A stretch of 64,000 nucleotides of DNA from Breviolum minutum Mf 1.05b.01 (GCA_000507305.1 DF239837.1:112595-176594), one strand, 5' to 3'; numbered from the stretch's first letter, positions 1-10,830 are shown. Program-made: numbers and translations. The notes: generated by a model from the letters alone, not told the origin.

Positions 1-928
1 CCTATCCTATCTTATCTTTTCTTATCTTATCTTATCTTATCTTATCTTATCTTATCTTATCTTATCGTATCTATCTATCTATCTATCTTATCTTATCTTA
101 TCTTATCTTATCGTATCGTATCGTATCGTATCTTATCTTATCTTATCGTATCGTATCGTATCTTATCTTATATAGTCGTATCGTAATCGTATCTTATCTA
201 TGTATCGTATCCATCTATCTTATCTTATCTTATCCTATCCTATCTTATCTTTTCTTATCTTATCTTATCTTATCTTATCTTATCGTATCGTATCGTATCT
301 TATCTTATCTTATCTTATCGTATCGTATCTTATCTTATCTTATCGTATTGTATCGTATCTTATCTTATCGTATCGTATCGTATCTTATCTATGTATCGTA
401 TCCATTTATCTTATCTTATCTTATCTTATCCTATCCTATCTTATCTTTCTTATCTTATCTTATCTTATCTTATCTTATCTTATCTTATCTTATCGTATCT
501 ATCTATCTATCTATCTTATCTTATCTTATCTTATCTTATCGTATCGTATCGTATCGTATCTTATCTTATCTTATCGTATCGTATCGTATCTTATCTTATA
601 TATCGTATCGTATCGTATCTTATCTATGTATCGTATCCATCTATCTTATCTTATCTTATCCTATCCTATCTTATCTTTTCTTATCTTATCTTATCTTATC
701 GTATCGTATCGTATCGTATCGTATCGTATCTATCTATCTTATCGTATCGTATCGTATCGTATCGTATCGTATCTATCTATCTGTCTATCTATCTATCTAT
801 CGTATCTACTGATCTATCTATCTATCGTATCTATCTATCCGTCCATCCATCCATCCATTCATACATCCATCTAATCTATTCGATGTCTAATCTATGCAGT
901 CTGTCGTATCCATCCTATCTATCTATAT
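1..928. repeat. Pentanucleotide satellite (TTATC/GTATC/CTATC variants) with higher-order units
   Basis: The stretch is built almost only of five-base units (TTATC, GTATC, CTATC) mixed with TATC tetramers. A marker block containing TATGTATCGTATCCAT recurs near 199, 390 and 625, each time followed by ATCTATCTTATC and CCTATCCTATC runs, which gives an irregular higher-order unit of about 190-235 bp. The window starts inside such a unit. It ends in CCATC repeats at about 840-870. Open frames here are repeat artefacts (Ser-Tyr-Leu-Ile runs). Confidence 0.95.
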
Positions 929-1959
929 AGGGTAGGCCTCATATAACTCCCTGAACCGCACAGGTTTTTACTGGCCGGATAAGGTTCCTGCAAATCCTTA
1001 ACCTTATCGCGATTTATCAATTTTGGAGACTGGGAGCGATAAGTATATCCGAAAGTCAAATAAGAACTGACCAAAAAAAGTATCAAAAAAAAAGTCGCTT
1101 AAATCTTCTAAATTCATAATTCAAAAAAAAAAGAAACGTCACAATCTAAAAGTCATTTTTGAAAAAAGTCACCAAAATCTTCTGGCAAACAGGAATGGGC
1201 CGGGCTTGCAATCACTGATCCTGGGAAGCTATACCAACCAATTCTAGGCGTTTTTGCGGTGGTCTTCGGCTTTGTTTCAGGGCAAAATTTACTGATATTT
1301 AGGGCATTTTTGAAGGGGACACTTCCCTTACAATCACCACCATTTGGGGGAAAATTCCCCAACCCGGGGCGGGATGGTCCGGTACTGCTGAGTGGCTGCC
1401 AGTTTGCCAACGTAGTGAACTGAGATGCGATTGCCGGAGAGCGGAAACGTGATACCATCGCCTGATGACAGCGACGCATGATGTCAAGAATTGTTCGTAA
1501 AAACTCGGTGAATTCTGAAAGAACCAATTTTTGAATGAATTGTAAATGATGTGGGTAAACAACATGTAAACAACATAACAGCCCAACTTAGGTCTTTATG
1601 ATACACGCGTATCCCACACATGGATCCTACCGTCTTTTTTTGGTGTATGTTGCAGCCATCTACAGCATGTTTTGCTGCGATTTCTTCAACCCCGTTGAAA
1701 AATCTAAAGAAAGTAGGCAGGTTCATGACCACTTCTGTGCCACTTTTTTTTGGTCAAAATCAAGAAAACTTAAGAAGTGGCCTGAAATAAGTGGGCTTCT
1801 AGTCTTAGAAGTTTCCGTACCTACTCCCTTCAAGATGTCACGTGACGCCGTTCGGTGATTCAAGTGACCTGTTGGAAACCCCGAGTTGGAGGTCACCAAC
1901 ATCCTTCGAAAGGTTCACTTAACTATCTTAAAGAGGGCACAAAGAATGGCCAGGACTAC

Positions 1960-2071
1960 CAATTTCTTCTGTGGATGGAAGACTCCCAAACAACCACCTG
2001 GGATGTATAAAACCTTTTCAAATACCATAACTGGTGAACGCCGGATTTCTGAACCATCAATTACCAGGTGA
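1960..2071. repeat. MF2-related palindromic element, decayed
   Basis: It carries TGGATGGAAGACTCCC, then CACCTGGGATGTATAAAACC, and closes with GCCGGATTTCTGAACCATC. The same blocks in the same order occur in the better MF2 copy at 13143-13236 (GATGGAAGAAATCCTG, GGATGTATAAAACC, CAGGATTTCTTCCATC). Terminal inverted repeats are eroded. Confidence 0.45.
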
Positions 2072-2459
2072 TGAAAAATAATTGATCCAACTTAGATCAT
2101 GGGCTCAAGAAGAGAATTGCCATGTATTTTGATTATTAGAATGATTAATCATTATATATATATATACATATGAATATTGGTCAATCTATTTTAAATCGTT
2201 ACCCTGACTGTTACCCTTTAAAAAAAAAACGGCTTTGGGGTTTTTCCAACCGGCGGTTGGAAAGGCTATTAATTTGCCTACGCCCAGATGCGGGGAGCCC
2301 CTCATGATAGGTGTAAGCTGTGTTTTGGGGTGAAGCGGGATTATAGTAATGACATAAGGATCCCTACGAACCAGCCAGTTTTTATGGAATGTCACTGACA
2401 TGAAATTTTTATCACTGCTCCCTTGGTGGCGAAAATGGTCGTTAAGTAACGATTCGTTT

Positions 2460-2656
2460 AGTAAGTTGGGTCAGTTATAACCCGAATTAAGGGACGTTGC
2501 TTCAACCAACTTTACAGGGGTTATTTATAGTGCCGTTATGACCCAACTTCCTGACCAGTTGCGATCACTACCAGGAGCTATGCAGCACTGAGTAGCATAG
2601 GGGTTCAAAAACTCGGTAATAACTCCATTTATAACGATCGTAGGGGCCCATGTTGC
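2460..2656. repeat. MF9-type inverted repeat element
   Basis: The element contains GGGTCAGTTATAACCCGAATTA, GTTATTTATAGTGCCGTTATGACCC and then AACTCCATTTATAACGATCGTAGGGGCCCA. The last block (CTCCATTTATAACGATCGTAG) recurs at about 5571-5594, and related CCATTTATA...GGGGCCC blocks occur at 34060-34112, 44338-44440 and 60343-60420. Limits are approximate. Confidence 0.45.
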
Positions 2657-3127
2657 ATCTGGTCAATAGCTGTTTCTAGTTCCCTTAATAGGTGGGATCG
2701 GTGATATATAATCACCCAATAGGCAATATCTAAGTGGTATNGGTTCAGATGTGGTTGGATTGGATAGTATGATGTTCACATATATGTTTGGAACCCGAAA
2801 CACCAATTTTCAAATTCCTGTTTCAGTTCGACGGCTCCAAAGCAAAGACAATGGTCAACAAATGATTCACGTTCATTAAGATGTTTCCCAATCACCATGG
2901 CTACCCAGGAAAAATACAAGTGGAATGAACAATGGATGGGTAAAAAGAATTCCCCAACCAAAAATATTGCTTCAACCAACCACCACCACCACCACCATAC
3001 TACATATTAGAATTGCCACCACGTTTCATGGATGTTTCTCTCCCCCACGCTCATACTCGGAACCTGGATTCGTACTTTGAACCACTACTCCACGTAAGTC
3101 CTGAATGGTGAGCAGTGATCAAAACCC

Positions 3128-3229
3128 TTGTGACATTTCATTATTCATATATACCGGTTGGTTTATAGGGATCCTAATTTCATGGTCTACTATAATCAAT
3201 ATATAACTGGGTAGGGTTTCATCCCCCAC
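3128..3229. repeat. MF3 palindromic element
   Basis: It shows the MF3 signature GGTTTATAGGGATCCTAATTTCATGG, then TATAACTGGGTAGGGTTTCATCCCC. Copies with the same order occur near 22722, 37172 and 57986 and, reversed, near 6908 and 21680. Confidence 0.6.
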
Positions 3230-3682
3230 ATACAGCTTCAATAACCAGGGGCCCTTGGTCACTGCTGTGGTGGAATGGTGGAAGTTTCAAGATTCCAAGC
3301 ACAACACATCACTCTGCCAGGTTCTTCAAGTCGTGACCTTGTTTGGACCCGTAAGTGACCTTTTCAGGGCTTGTTGGTGACCTCCCTTTGGGGAAAGAAA
3401 ACGTCACTTTGAAGAAGCTGATAATCACCCATTTTTTGTTGTTGAAAAGAATGAACATGAAAATATGTTTCCAGTTTCGGTTGATTGGGGGAAATTGTTG
3501 CATTAAATCAAAGTGTTTGGCCCCACTTGGAAAAAAAAACTTAGGAAAAAAGCGAGGGTGATGTCTGACTAGTATCCTATCCATCCACTTCAACAAGGAA
3601 AAACCAAGGATCTGTTTCGCAACAAGAAACGAAAACCGCGTTTCTTCGGTGTTTTGTTTGAAGTCGTTGGATGCACAATGGG

Positions 3683-3803
3683 TGCTGGCTGGATGGATGG
3701 AAGGATGGAAGGATGGAAGGATGGAAGGAAGGAAGGAAGGAAGGAAGGAAGGAAGGAAGGAAGGAAGGATGGATGGATGGATGGATGGATGGATGGATGG
3801 ATG
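3683..3803. repeat. (GGAT)n/(GGAA)n tetranucleotide microsatellite
   Basis: GGAT and GGAA units alternate, then form pure GGAA and pure GGAT runs. Six-frame translation gives only Pro-Ser or Lys-Glu-Gly runs, so no gene is inferred. Confidence 0.95.
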
Positions 3804-3817
3804 CATACAAAGATGCA

Positions 3818-3866
3818 GAGAAAGATAGATCGACGGATAGACAGATAGACCGATAGACAGATAGAC

Positions 3867-3904
<38 letters not shown>

Positions 3905-3972
3905 ATAGATAAATACATAGATAGACTGATCGTCAAATGCACAGTCAAACAAACAAACAAACAAACAAACAA
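3818..3972. repeat. (GATA)n then (AAAC)n microsatellite
   Basis: GATAGATA/GACAGATA repeats run to about 3923, followed after a short spacer by AAACAAAC repeats at about 3945-3972. Together with the preceding GGAT/GGAA tract this forms a nearly 300-bp compound microsatellite. Confidence 0.95.
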
Positions 3973-4139
3973 ACGGCTATAATGATGCCATTTCAGATTT
4001 CATTTGTTTGCCCAGAATAAAAGACCATTCAGAAGTTTGGGTGGGTGGACTTCAATCATTCAGCCCAAAAACAAAGGAACTCATTTGGTCATCAAAGTCT
4101 ATTGAGGAAAATGTTCACAATTCACTAGCGAATGAAATA

Positions 4140-4240
4140 TTGCACCCCTGAAAACTAACATGACATTGGAAAATCGCCATTTTGAATAGGAAATACATAT
4201 TCAAATGGTGGGTTTTCCATTGCCATGTTTGGGGGGGTAG
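4140..4240. repeat. MF1b palindromic element
   Basis: The left end reads GCACCCCTGAAAACTAACATG and the right end CCATGTTTGGGGGGGTAG. The interior has ACATTGGAAAATCGCCATTT and TCAAATGGTGGGTTTTCCATT, which are also inverted relative to each other. It matches 21416-21522 and 54924-55030 along its length. Confidence 0.7.
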
Positions 4241-4893
4241 GTTTCTAGCTTAGTAACATTCCAGTTAGTTCACCATCACGTTTGCTCATCCACCAACTTA
4301 AAATCAGCTCAGCTGTTCCACGTCTGGACAGAACTTGCCTAGATTAGAGGCTCTGATTTCAAACAGCACGAAAAAAATCGTTGATCCCCTCCCCTTGAAT
4401 CACCAGGTAAACCATAAGAAAAGGCACTCAATATCAAACGTACACTTTTATACTCTGTCAGATCCCAACCTTATTGAAAATGCCATGGAAAAATATGGGG
4501 CTAAGGAAATCCTGCAGGAATCGTGACAATTTGGAAGGTTACCAACGTGTATTTAAGACAATCACTTCATGTTCATGATCCAACAAACATTGTGGTGGTA
4601 AAACGTGCTGGTAGCAACTCATGTTGTAAAGGAAATCGAAAAACTAAACACCTCCTTTTCCAATAGCTAAGTCTGAGTACCGTGATCTGTTTTACACATA
4701 ATTATTTATGTATATCAAAATACATATATCATATAAGTAGTCTCTTCTGTCTAAATGGATCGTCTTTATGTTTTTATTTCCAAAAACCTCAGCGTGGGAT
4801 CTTGAAAATTATCCGCATGACACTTCTCCCCAAACCGAATCTGTACCTATACACTTTCTGCCAAAAAAAAAGGTCAAAATCCCAAACCACAAA
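4241..4893. other. Non-coding stretch, nothing recognised
   Basis: Only short open frames without domains, for example 4335-4526 plus. No inverted repeat family was recognised here. Confidence 0.5.
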
Positions 4894-4995
4894 CTTGGAT
4901 TTCTTAAGATGCTTGGAAAAAGGGACACAATATTATCCCAAATGATGGTTTACCATGGATGGTACAAAGAAAAAATCACCTTAAACAAATCCACG
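4894..4995. repeat. MF5 palindromic element
   Basis: The left end is CTTGGATTTCTTAAGATGCTTGG and the right end ATCACCTTAAACAAATCCACG, an imperfect inverted repeat. The interior CCCAAATGATGGTTTACCATGG is shared with the copies at 15226, 16715, 33718 and 52464. Confidence 0.7.
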
Positions 4996-7311
4996 CAAAA
5001 AGCCACCAAACTCGTCCGTCTTTTTACGGTCGGTCGCCTGCTTTACTTCGAACTTCAGCAGAGTGATGTCCAAAGTCAATGGCAAATCACATGCCTCTGT
5101 CCTTTCATTGGAAAATTCCCACAGCTCATCGCCGCCTCTGAGGAAATGCGGTGGAAGATATAGGAGATAATGAGATTTTTTGGGGAGTTTGCAGTGGGTG
5201 CATTTTGGGGGGGAATACACCCTTGCAAAAACCAATGGCTGGCTTTCCAAGTTTGGTTCATCTCCTTTTCCAGGAGTCAATTTTCTTCCGGTGCAACATA
5301 TTGTGTGTGTGTTGTTTTTTTTCTTCGGGGCTGTAAGTTCTGTGGCTGTTTTTTGTTTCTTTGATTTTGCGTCTTGGGGAGGTGGTGGTGTTGGTAGGTT
5401 GTTTCATATTTCGGAAAAACGTTTGAAATTGAGCCTGTGATGGATTTGTGATGTGTCTGCTTCTGGTCAAAAGGTGCAAGGTGGGCCCCGTCAACAGTTG
5501 TAGATGGGGTGAAATAGCCCCCACTTATTTCATGCCATTGATAGGGGTTATAAGTTGTAAGTTATAATATAACTCCATTTATCACGATCGTAGCCCCGGT
5601 TGTGGCAGAGCGGTAGGTTCCAAAAAAAACGGCTTGCCCTCGGAGTTTACACGGCGTCGGGTCGCCGTTGAAACCGAAAAATGTCTTCTTGCCTGAAGTC
5701 TCCCAAAGGAAATTGGAGGAAGGAATTTACTACTTCAACCTTCAAGGGTGCAACAAAAACGGAAGAAAAACAGCCCAGTTCAAGAATGTGGAGGGATGGA
5801 GCTTGACTAAAAATCACCAAAAACTAACATATAGATTTCCATTTGCATCCTTTGATCCCTCGACAATGTGTAATTTAGTGAACCCCTGCCAATTAAACCC
5901 GTATTCCATTTCGCATAACAAGTCTACACCAAACCGCTCCTTGGTATCAGGCCGTGTCATAGTGATACCCGCCTTCATCTGGTTCACCATAAGCCAACAA
6001 ACGCTTGCTTTCCCCGGAAACCATGCCTAGGCCATGCGCATGGTTAACATCCCGCATCAAAGTGACAATCAAGGATGACTTCCAATGAACAAAAATGCAT
6101 TTGATGCTATGAATAATATCGCAATTTAAAAACACACCCAAAAACAATTCAATGAAAATAACAAACTTGCATCCCAACAAAATACCATAGCACCTAATTC
6201 ATCTTGCCAAAAGGATATAAGGCATATGCTTTTCGTGTGTTTTTCGTTGCGTGAAAATACCTGGGCAGCCCAGAAAAGGATGTCAGCCAGCCCAAGCGAA
6301 GGGGGAATAGCTTGGAGGAATTCCCGAAAAAAATGTCGAATCCCGGTGTGTTCTACTGAAATCATACCAGTAGGATTTATCGGCGCCCCTTTAGGGTTCC
6401 AGTCGGGAATTTCTTGGCATTTCCGTCTAAAACCCACACTAAACTAAAAATCGTGTTTTGATATTTTTTGGCATCATTTTGGCCTGGGATTTTGTTTGTT
6501 CGACCTTAAACACTACAAATCTACAAAGTGGATTCATAACTCCTCTGATAGGATTGAAATAACCCCAACCTCCTTCCGAAAAAACATCACTCCCCTCCCC
6601 ATTAGGTCTCCGCTAGATACCCACAACGGCTTGATCCAAGACGTCAGGAACTTCTTTGGCGCCGGCTTCGAACTGCAAAGGCGAAGGAATATCCTTCCAT
6701 TTCAAAGGTGCACCAGTATCAGCACCTGAGCAACGAAAAAAACACTGTTGAGGGAAGACATCGTGGAGCAGTCTTGAAGTTATTTGTTCGCCCCGTTATT
6801 TGCAGTGTTTTATACATCCCAGGTGGTTAGTTGGATTTCTTCCATCAAAAGCATGATTTCTAATCCCCTTTACTCCAACTGAGTAATGAAAAAACCCTGG
6901 TTATTTAGGGGTTAAAAAATATAGAGGATGAAATCCTACCCAGCTATATATAGAGATGATAATGGACCATTATAAGGATCCCTATGCAAGAATCACTACA
7001 ATGGGAAGTAAGAGGAGCCACATCTACCTGGAACCTGATATCCATCCATTCATAAAATGCCTGGCTACCAAATCTTTACATAGGAAATGGTTTTTGAACC
7101 GAACATGAATTATTTATATTGGCTGCTTGAGGTGCCAAGTAGTCCCCAATCATCTCCAACATGGGCGGAACACAGCTCTTTGGGAGTTTCATAGAGAAAA
7201 AAACTCAAAACACTGGTTGATATGTAGCACCTGAAGTTTTTTTTGTGGTGGCAAGAAAAACCTGGAAAGTTGTGATGGCAGAAAAGCTGGTGGTTTTGCT
7301 TTGGTGTGCTA
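4996..7311. other. Non-coding stretch with repeat fragments
   Basis: No gene recognised. It holds an MF9 block near 5520-5600 (ATTTCATGCCATTGATAGGGG ... CTCCATTTATCACGATCGTAG), an MF2 half-element near 6815-6858 (GGATTTCTTCCATCAA) and an MF3 copy near 6908-7000. The largest open frames (5668-6030 plus, 6126-6437 minus) show no domain. Confidence 0.5.
6908..7000. repeat. MF3 palindromic element (reverse orientation)
   Basis: It reads GGATGAAATCCTACCCAGCTATATATAG and then CATTATAAGGATCCCTATG, which is the reverse complement order of the copy at 3128-3229. Confidence 0.55.
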
Positions 7312-7412
7312 AAAAACCTGGGGATAGCTCCAAATCACTCCCTTTTATGGTTCGGGATTTTGGGCGCCCAAAGCGCTGTAAACCTCGCTCCCTTCCAAGT
7401 TCGCACCAGAAA
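7312..7412. repeat. MF7 palindromic element
   Basis: Contains ACCTGGGGATAGCTCCAAATCACTCCC, TGGTTCGGGATTTTGGGCGCCC and CTCGCTCCCTTCCAAG. Related order of GGTTCGGGATTTT and CTCCCTTCC blocks is seen near 44005, 52038, 54640 and 62561. Confidence 0.5.
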
Positions 7413-7426
7413 GACCTAGTTACTAA

Positions 7427-7522
7427 ACTAGTTTGTGGTTTCAAGCCGTTTTAAAAATATGCTCATCAAATTGGATCATTTCCCCACCTACGGCTGAAAA
7501 CAAAAAAAATCAAACCAACACC
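7427..7522. repeat. MF6 palindromic element
   Basis: Begins AGTTTGTGGTTTCAAGCC, has the family core CAAATTGGATCATTTCCCC followed by TACGGCTGAAAA, and ends ATCAAACCAACACC. The core is shared with 44875-44968 and 56303-56400. Confidence 0.65.
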
Positions 7523-7922
7523 TACTGTTGATAGCTGAAATCTTGGACCAGTTGCTAGGTATAGAATCTCCCACTACGAGGTTTGATACATCTCAGATGG
7601 TGATCCCCGAATTTCAGCCATCACGAGTTTGGGATGACCGACCAACCAGCAGGTCGCTATGAATTTTTCCAAACCGACTGAAGCGCGACTCATCGCGAAG
7701 TCCACCAAAACAGAGAAGCCCGGAAGGACCCACATATCCTGCGGAGGTCTTTTTGGGGGCCCAACAAACCAACCACGATTTAGGTCACCCAGGCCGAAAA
7801 AGGCAGCTCAGTGAGTGGTATGGACGAAGGTTTCATAGTCTTGTGACTGGATGACCAAATGGGAGTTATATAAGTCCACAACCCCAAAAAGCTAACCAAT
7901 GCCCCTGTTTCAAAAATGATAT

Positions 7923-7964
7923 ATCTGTGCAGCCAGAACCAGTTTCATAATGTTTTATACATTT
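7923..7964 (+). repeat. Left copy of a 42-bp inverted repeat flanking the decayed YR element
   Basis: The 42 bases (ATCTGTGCAGCCAGAACC...) recur in inverse orientation at 12528-12570, differing by one extra A in an A run. The pair encloses about 4.6 kb that includes all recombinase-element remains. This copy directly abuts the first 62-bp direct repeat. Confidence 0.85.
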
Positions 7965-8024
7965 AGTGTTCATCCACACCGCATTTCTTTAACAACGCTG
8001 CGCTCTGAAGGATTGATTGTCCAA
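7963..8024 (+). repeat. 62-bp direct repeat, copy 1 (candidate B2 of a split direct repeat)
   Basis: Identical over 62 bases to 8086-8147, at an offset of 123 bases. It starts TTAGTGTTCATCCACACCGC and ends TTGATTGTCCAA. It lies just beyond the 3' end of the minus-strand recombinase pseudogene. Confidence 0.9.
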
Positions 8025-8085
8025 TGTCAAACCCCACAGTTGGCAGGTGGGGACGGAGGTGGAAAGTCCACTCCAGGACCATGAG

Positions 8086-8147
8086 TTAGTGTTCATCCAC
8101 ACCGCATTTCTTTAACAACGCTGCGCTCTGAAGGATTGATTGTCCAA
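8086..8147 (+). repeat. 62-bp direct repeat, copy 2 (candidate B1 of a split direct repeat)
   Basis: Second exact copy of the repeat at 7963-8024, separated from it by a 61-base unique spacer (8025-8085, candidate A2). On the minus strand the order is recombinase gene, repeat, spacer, repeat, as in B1-A2-B2 ends of Ngaro/PAT-type elements. Confidence 0.9.
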
Positions 8148-8531
8148 CATCAGCCCATGCTGATGATCAAACGGCCTGCAGACCACGACAAGGTCAACCC
8201 ACAGAAAGCGACCACAGCACACATGTGGACCACCACACTTCTGCAGGCCACCCAAAGGTCAGCAAGACACCGTGGACATGGACAAAAACAGAAGCCTCCT
8301 GGGTGCACCCCTCCCACAACAAGACTGAAACATGCACCCAGACACCGGTGTCCACCCTGGTAAAACTTCGGCACAAGCCGGAAACAGGTAGCCATGAAAG
8401 GCAAAAGCAGCCAGTACCAAGGTGAGGAGGAAAAATGCCGCAAAAGGGGGAGGGTGGAGGGCACACAATGCCATGTACACAATTGGACGCAATTGGGATA
8501 GTGAGGACGCAAGTAAAGAACAATTAGAACT
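8148..8531 (-). other. Probable 3' non-coding part of the YR element
   Basis: The 380 bases between the recombinase stop and the 62-bp repeat are fairly GC-rich and open in several frames, but none shows a domain. Position suggests 3' untranslated element sequence. Confidence 0.4.
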
Positions 8532-9475
8532 CTACTCAGAAGAAAAACTAGGTCGCGCTTTTCTAGCAAGGCTCAACAAACGTTTGTGTTGTTCCAAACT
8601 GAGGTCAATTTCAGCAAGCTGTGCCAGAGCATCAGTAATATAGACGTGTGCAGTTTTGTGACAGTTCCATCTTCCTACAAAACATACATGGGCTAAATTG
8701 TTTGATTGGCGGGACGACCAAGTTGCGCCTCCACGACGGCATGAATACCACTGATATCCTGACTGCAAAGATAATGAAAACATGACTTCCTCAAGTCGAG
8801 TGCGCATCAGACCTGCAGAAACAGAGCGGAGGGTATCTCCAGGTTCAAGTTGTTTTAAGAAAGAATGCAAAGCCTTTACAAGCCATGGATCTTCAACAAC
8901 CAAAGGCTCCTGAGCTCCAGTCCGATGCCCACTTTTGGACAAGGGAAGCGTCCAAACGACTTTAAAGTAAGGGGTTTATTAAAAGTGAAATCCTGCTTCA
9001 CAGCGGCAAACAGTTCACCTGTTCCTGCAAAACGGTCAAATCCCAACAAAAGTAGAATGCAAATATCCCGAAAGTCCATCTCAAAAGCCCGTTGGGCAAT
9101 GGCATATAGCACAAGCGGGGTAAATGGCAACGCCCTACATGGTAGCTCAGCCCTACTCCATGAACCACATGAATCTTTTGACCTGAGGGACAAAATGCCC
9201 CAAACCACTCAAGCAATCAGAGGCAAAGGCTTTTGGTTCACCTGAATGCCAGAGATACTCAATGAACTCCGAAACTCGGGAGTCTAGTGCAGCAAAACTA
9301 CTAGGGTATGAATAAGCATGCATTTTTAGGAATTCCAGAAAGCGTGAAACAGCCTCAAAATATCTTTTCTCAGTGGTTGCGTGGACAACAAGGCTCTGCA
9401 AAGTTTCAAATGCTTGGCGGTCTCTTTTTCGCTTATGGGTTCCTCGTCTTGCCATCACGACCTTTCGTGGCGGCA
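8532..9475 (-). pseudogene. Tyrosine recombinase (YR) of the retroelement, three frames
   Basis: The N-terminal SAM-like part (KRYFEAVSRFLEFLKMHAY ... VSEFIEYLWHSGE) lies at about 9250-9400. The central part continues in another frame (ending 8876) with LPFTPLVLYAIAQRAFEM and LLLLGFDRFAGTGELFAAVKQD near 9010-9130. The catalytic C-terminus (frame ending 8532) has YSCRRGGATW and GRWNCHKTAHVYI with the candidate nucleophile Tyr near 8640. The family acts as the integrase of DIRS-like elements through a circular DNA intermediate. Oddities are at least two frame changes, Gly in place of the usual Arg before TGEL, and Tyr in place of the His in the HxxR box. The copy is therefore probably inactive. 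Confidence 0.75.
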
Positions 9476-9484
9476 TCGGATTCT

Positions 9485-9900
9485 TTAAGGTTGTTTGTGA
9501 GCCCATCTGCTGGGCCCATCTGCTGGATTCCACTTGGACTTCACCCAGCCTAGACAAAACGAGGATCCCATAGAAATCAAGACTGCCATGATTCGCCTTA
9601 ATGGCATTTGCAATGCTTTTGCGCCACTGCGACCTTTGCAGAGTACATTGAGAGCAACCTGATTGTCTACCAACAGGATGAGGCGTTTCCCGTGATAGCT
9701 TTGGTCCTTTGCCAATTTTCGAATCAAGTCCAAAATGGCGATTGACTCCAGGACATTGATGTGGCATGACTTTTCTTTCCACTTGTAAGACAAAACGACT
9801 TTCCAAGTCCAAGACCCGGGATCCACTGACTGTCTGCAGATCGTCCCAGAACTGTACGGCTGACCCGCAGCTCCCCATTGCGATGTGTAGCCACACGAGT
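9485..9900 (-). pseudogene. RNase H domain of the YR retroelement
   Basis: The frame ending at 9485 reads WKVVLSYKWKEKSCHINVLE, then LLVDNQVALNVLCKGRS, then VKSKWNPADGPSR. These match the E (INVLE), D (VDNQVAL) and last D (NPAD.PSR) catalytic blocks of RNase H domains of DIRS-like elements. The linker LRAFVDPGNRLTDEEFLAYLLT, just upstream in another frame (about 9880-9970), probably led into it, with a frameshift near 9826-9880. The enzyme would remove RNA from the cDNA hybrid during retrotransposition. The first catalytic Asp could not be placed. Confidence 0.75.
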
Positions 9901-10099
9901 GAGCAAGTAGGCCAGAAACTCTTCATCGGTAAGCCGGTTTCCTGGGTCAACAAAGGCCCGCAGAGGCACATCAGCATGCGGCAGGAGCAGCTTGCGCAGC
10001 CCCACCACACCTGACACCCCTGCAGCTTTAAGACCAAACCATTGGGCAGCTTTTTCGTCTAGCTGTGTCCAAGTCTCCCATAGAATCGCTGTGAGGTCT

Positions 10100-10830
10100 T
10101 GACCTTGCACTTCATTTTGTGTGCAAACAAGCCTGCACAGCAAACGTGCCACCACAATGGCATGGAATGAGTTTCCAATCAACTCTTGCTTCTCATCATT
10201 GGTCAGCTTCTTTTTGATTGTCAGATGGGAACTGATGAAACCCATCAACCGCAATTGCTCTTCAGCGGTTGGCCGTCTAGGACCTGAAGAAGGATCTAAC
10301 ACGAGATTGCGGTCTTCATACTGATAGGGCTGCACTCGATGTGCATTCCCCTTCCAACGCCGGATGGCTTTGGCAGTGCATTGCTCCAAACCTCCAGTTG
10401 CTCTGGTGGATGTTGTCTTGCCTTTGGCCGTGTCAACGTGGCAAAGGGCTGGCTTGTTTCAGCCATCTTTTCGCATCCTGCTTTTAGGAAAGTCTCAAGG
10501 GGGAGCTTCTCAGTCTGAAGTTGCACTACTGGAAGTGCATAGTCCTGACCTCGCATTTGCTGTTGGCCCACCACTTTTGCATCAACTGCTTTTATCAGTG
10601 GCAAGTTCAACTGCCAATACAAACGAGGCCTCCGGACCCAACCAACATCTGCAGCTTCCACAAATGTGGGCTTACACTGATGAAATAAAACACCCTTTAC
10701 AGTTAAACACTGCCGTTTTTTGTTGGAAATATTGATCAAGTCCAAGTCAGATTCATTCACATCAGTAACGAGGTTCTCAAATAACACAGCTAGTTCTTCG
10801 CCTCCGAAAATCCTGTTTTTTGTCTCTCTT
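10100..10830 (-). pseudogene. C5 cytosine-5 DNA methyltransferase fragment (DNMT3-like layout) of the YR element
   Basis: Two overlapping minus-strand frames carry the remains. The upstream frame (ending 10296) has LFENLVTDVNESDLD around 10780, like motif VI (ENV) of C5 methyltransferases, then EAADVGWVRRPRLYW near 10610-10655, like motif VIII (RxR...). In DNMT3 enzymes the same spacing of roughly 30-50 residues separates ENV from the RARYFW motif. The downstream frame (from 10389) has PRRPTAEEQLRLMGF near 10235-10275 (motif IX) and ELIGNSFHAIVVARLL near 10135-10185 (motif X). Motifs I and IV (SAM binding, catalytic PC) are absent, so the piece is 5'-truncated and frameshifted in the target-recognition region near 10300-10390. 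The role would have been cytosine methylation of DNA; this copy cannot act. Confidence 0.7.

Larger units (their letters stand above)
929..3127. other. Non-coding stretch with fragments of short repeats
   Basis: I see no gene. Small open frames (for example 1153-1527 minus and 1598-1858 plus) have no recognisable domain. The stretch contains a decayed MF2-like element near 1960-2071, a palindrome at about 2228-2270 (CCAACCGGCGGTTGG), an MF9-type element near 2460-2656, and one undetermined base (n) at 2741. Confidence 0.6.

Noticed and set aside
200-930. Long plus-strand ORFs of 154-224 codons in the first kilobase
   Set aside because: They translate the pentamer satellite into Ser-Tyr-Leu-Ile runs in all three frames; repeat artefact.
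2741-2741. Undetermined base n
   Set aside because: Assembly ambiguity, no biological meaning.
8150-8569. 139-codon minus-strand ORF after the recombinase
   Set aside because: Composition is Leu/Cys/Val-rich without motif; overlaps the recombinase end in another frame and the 3' non-coding block.
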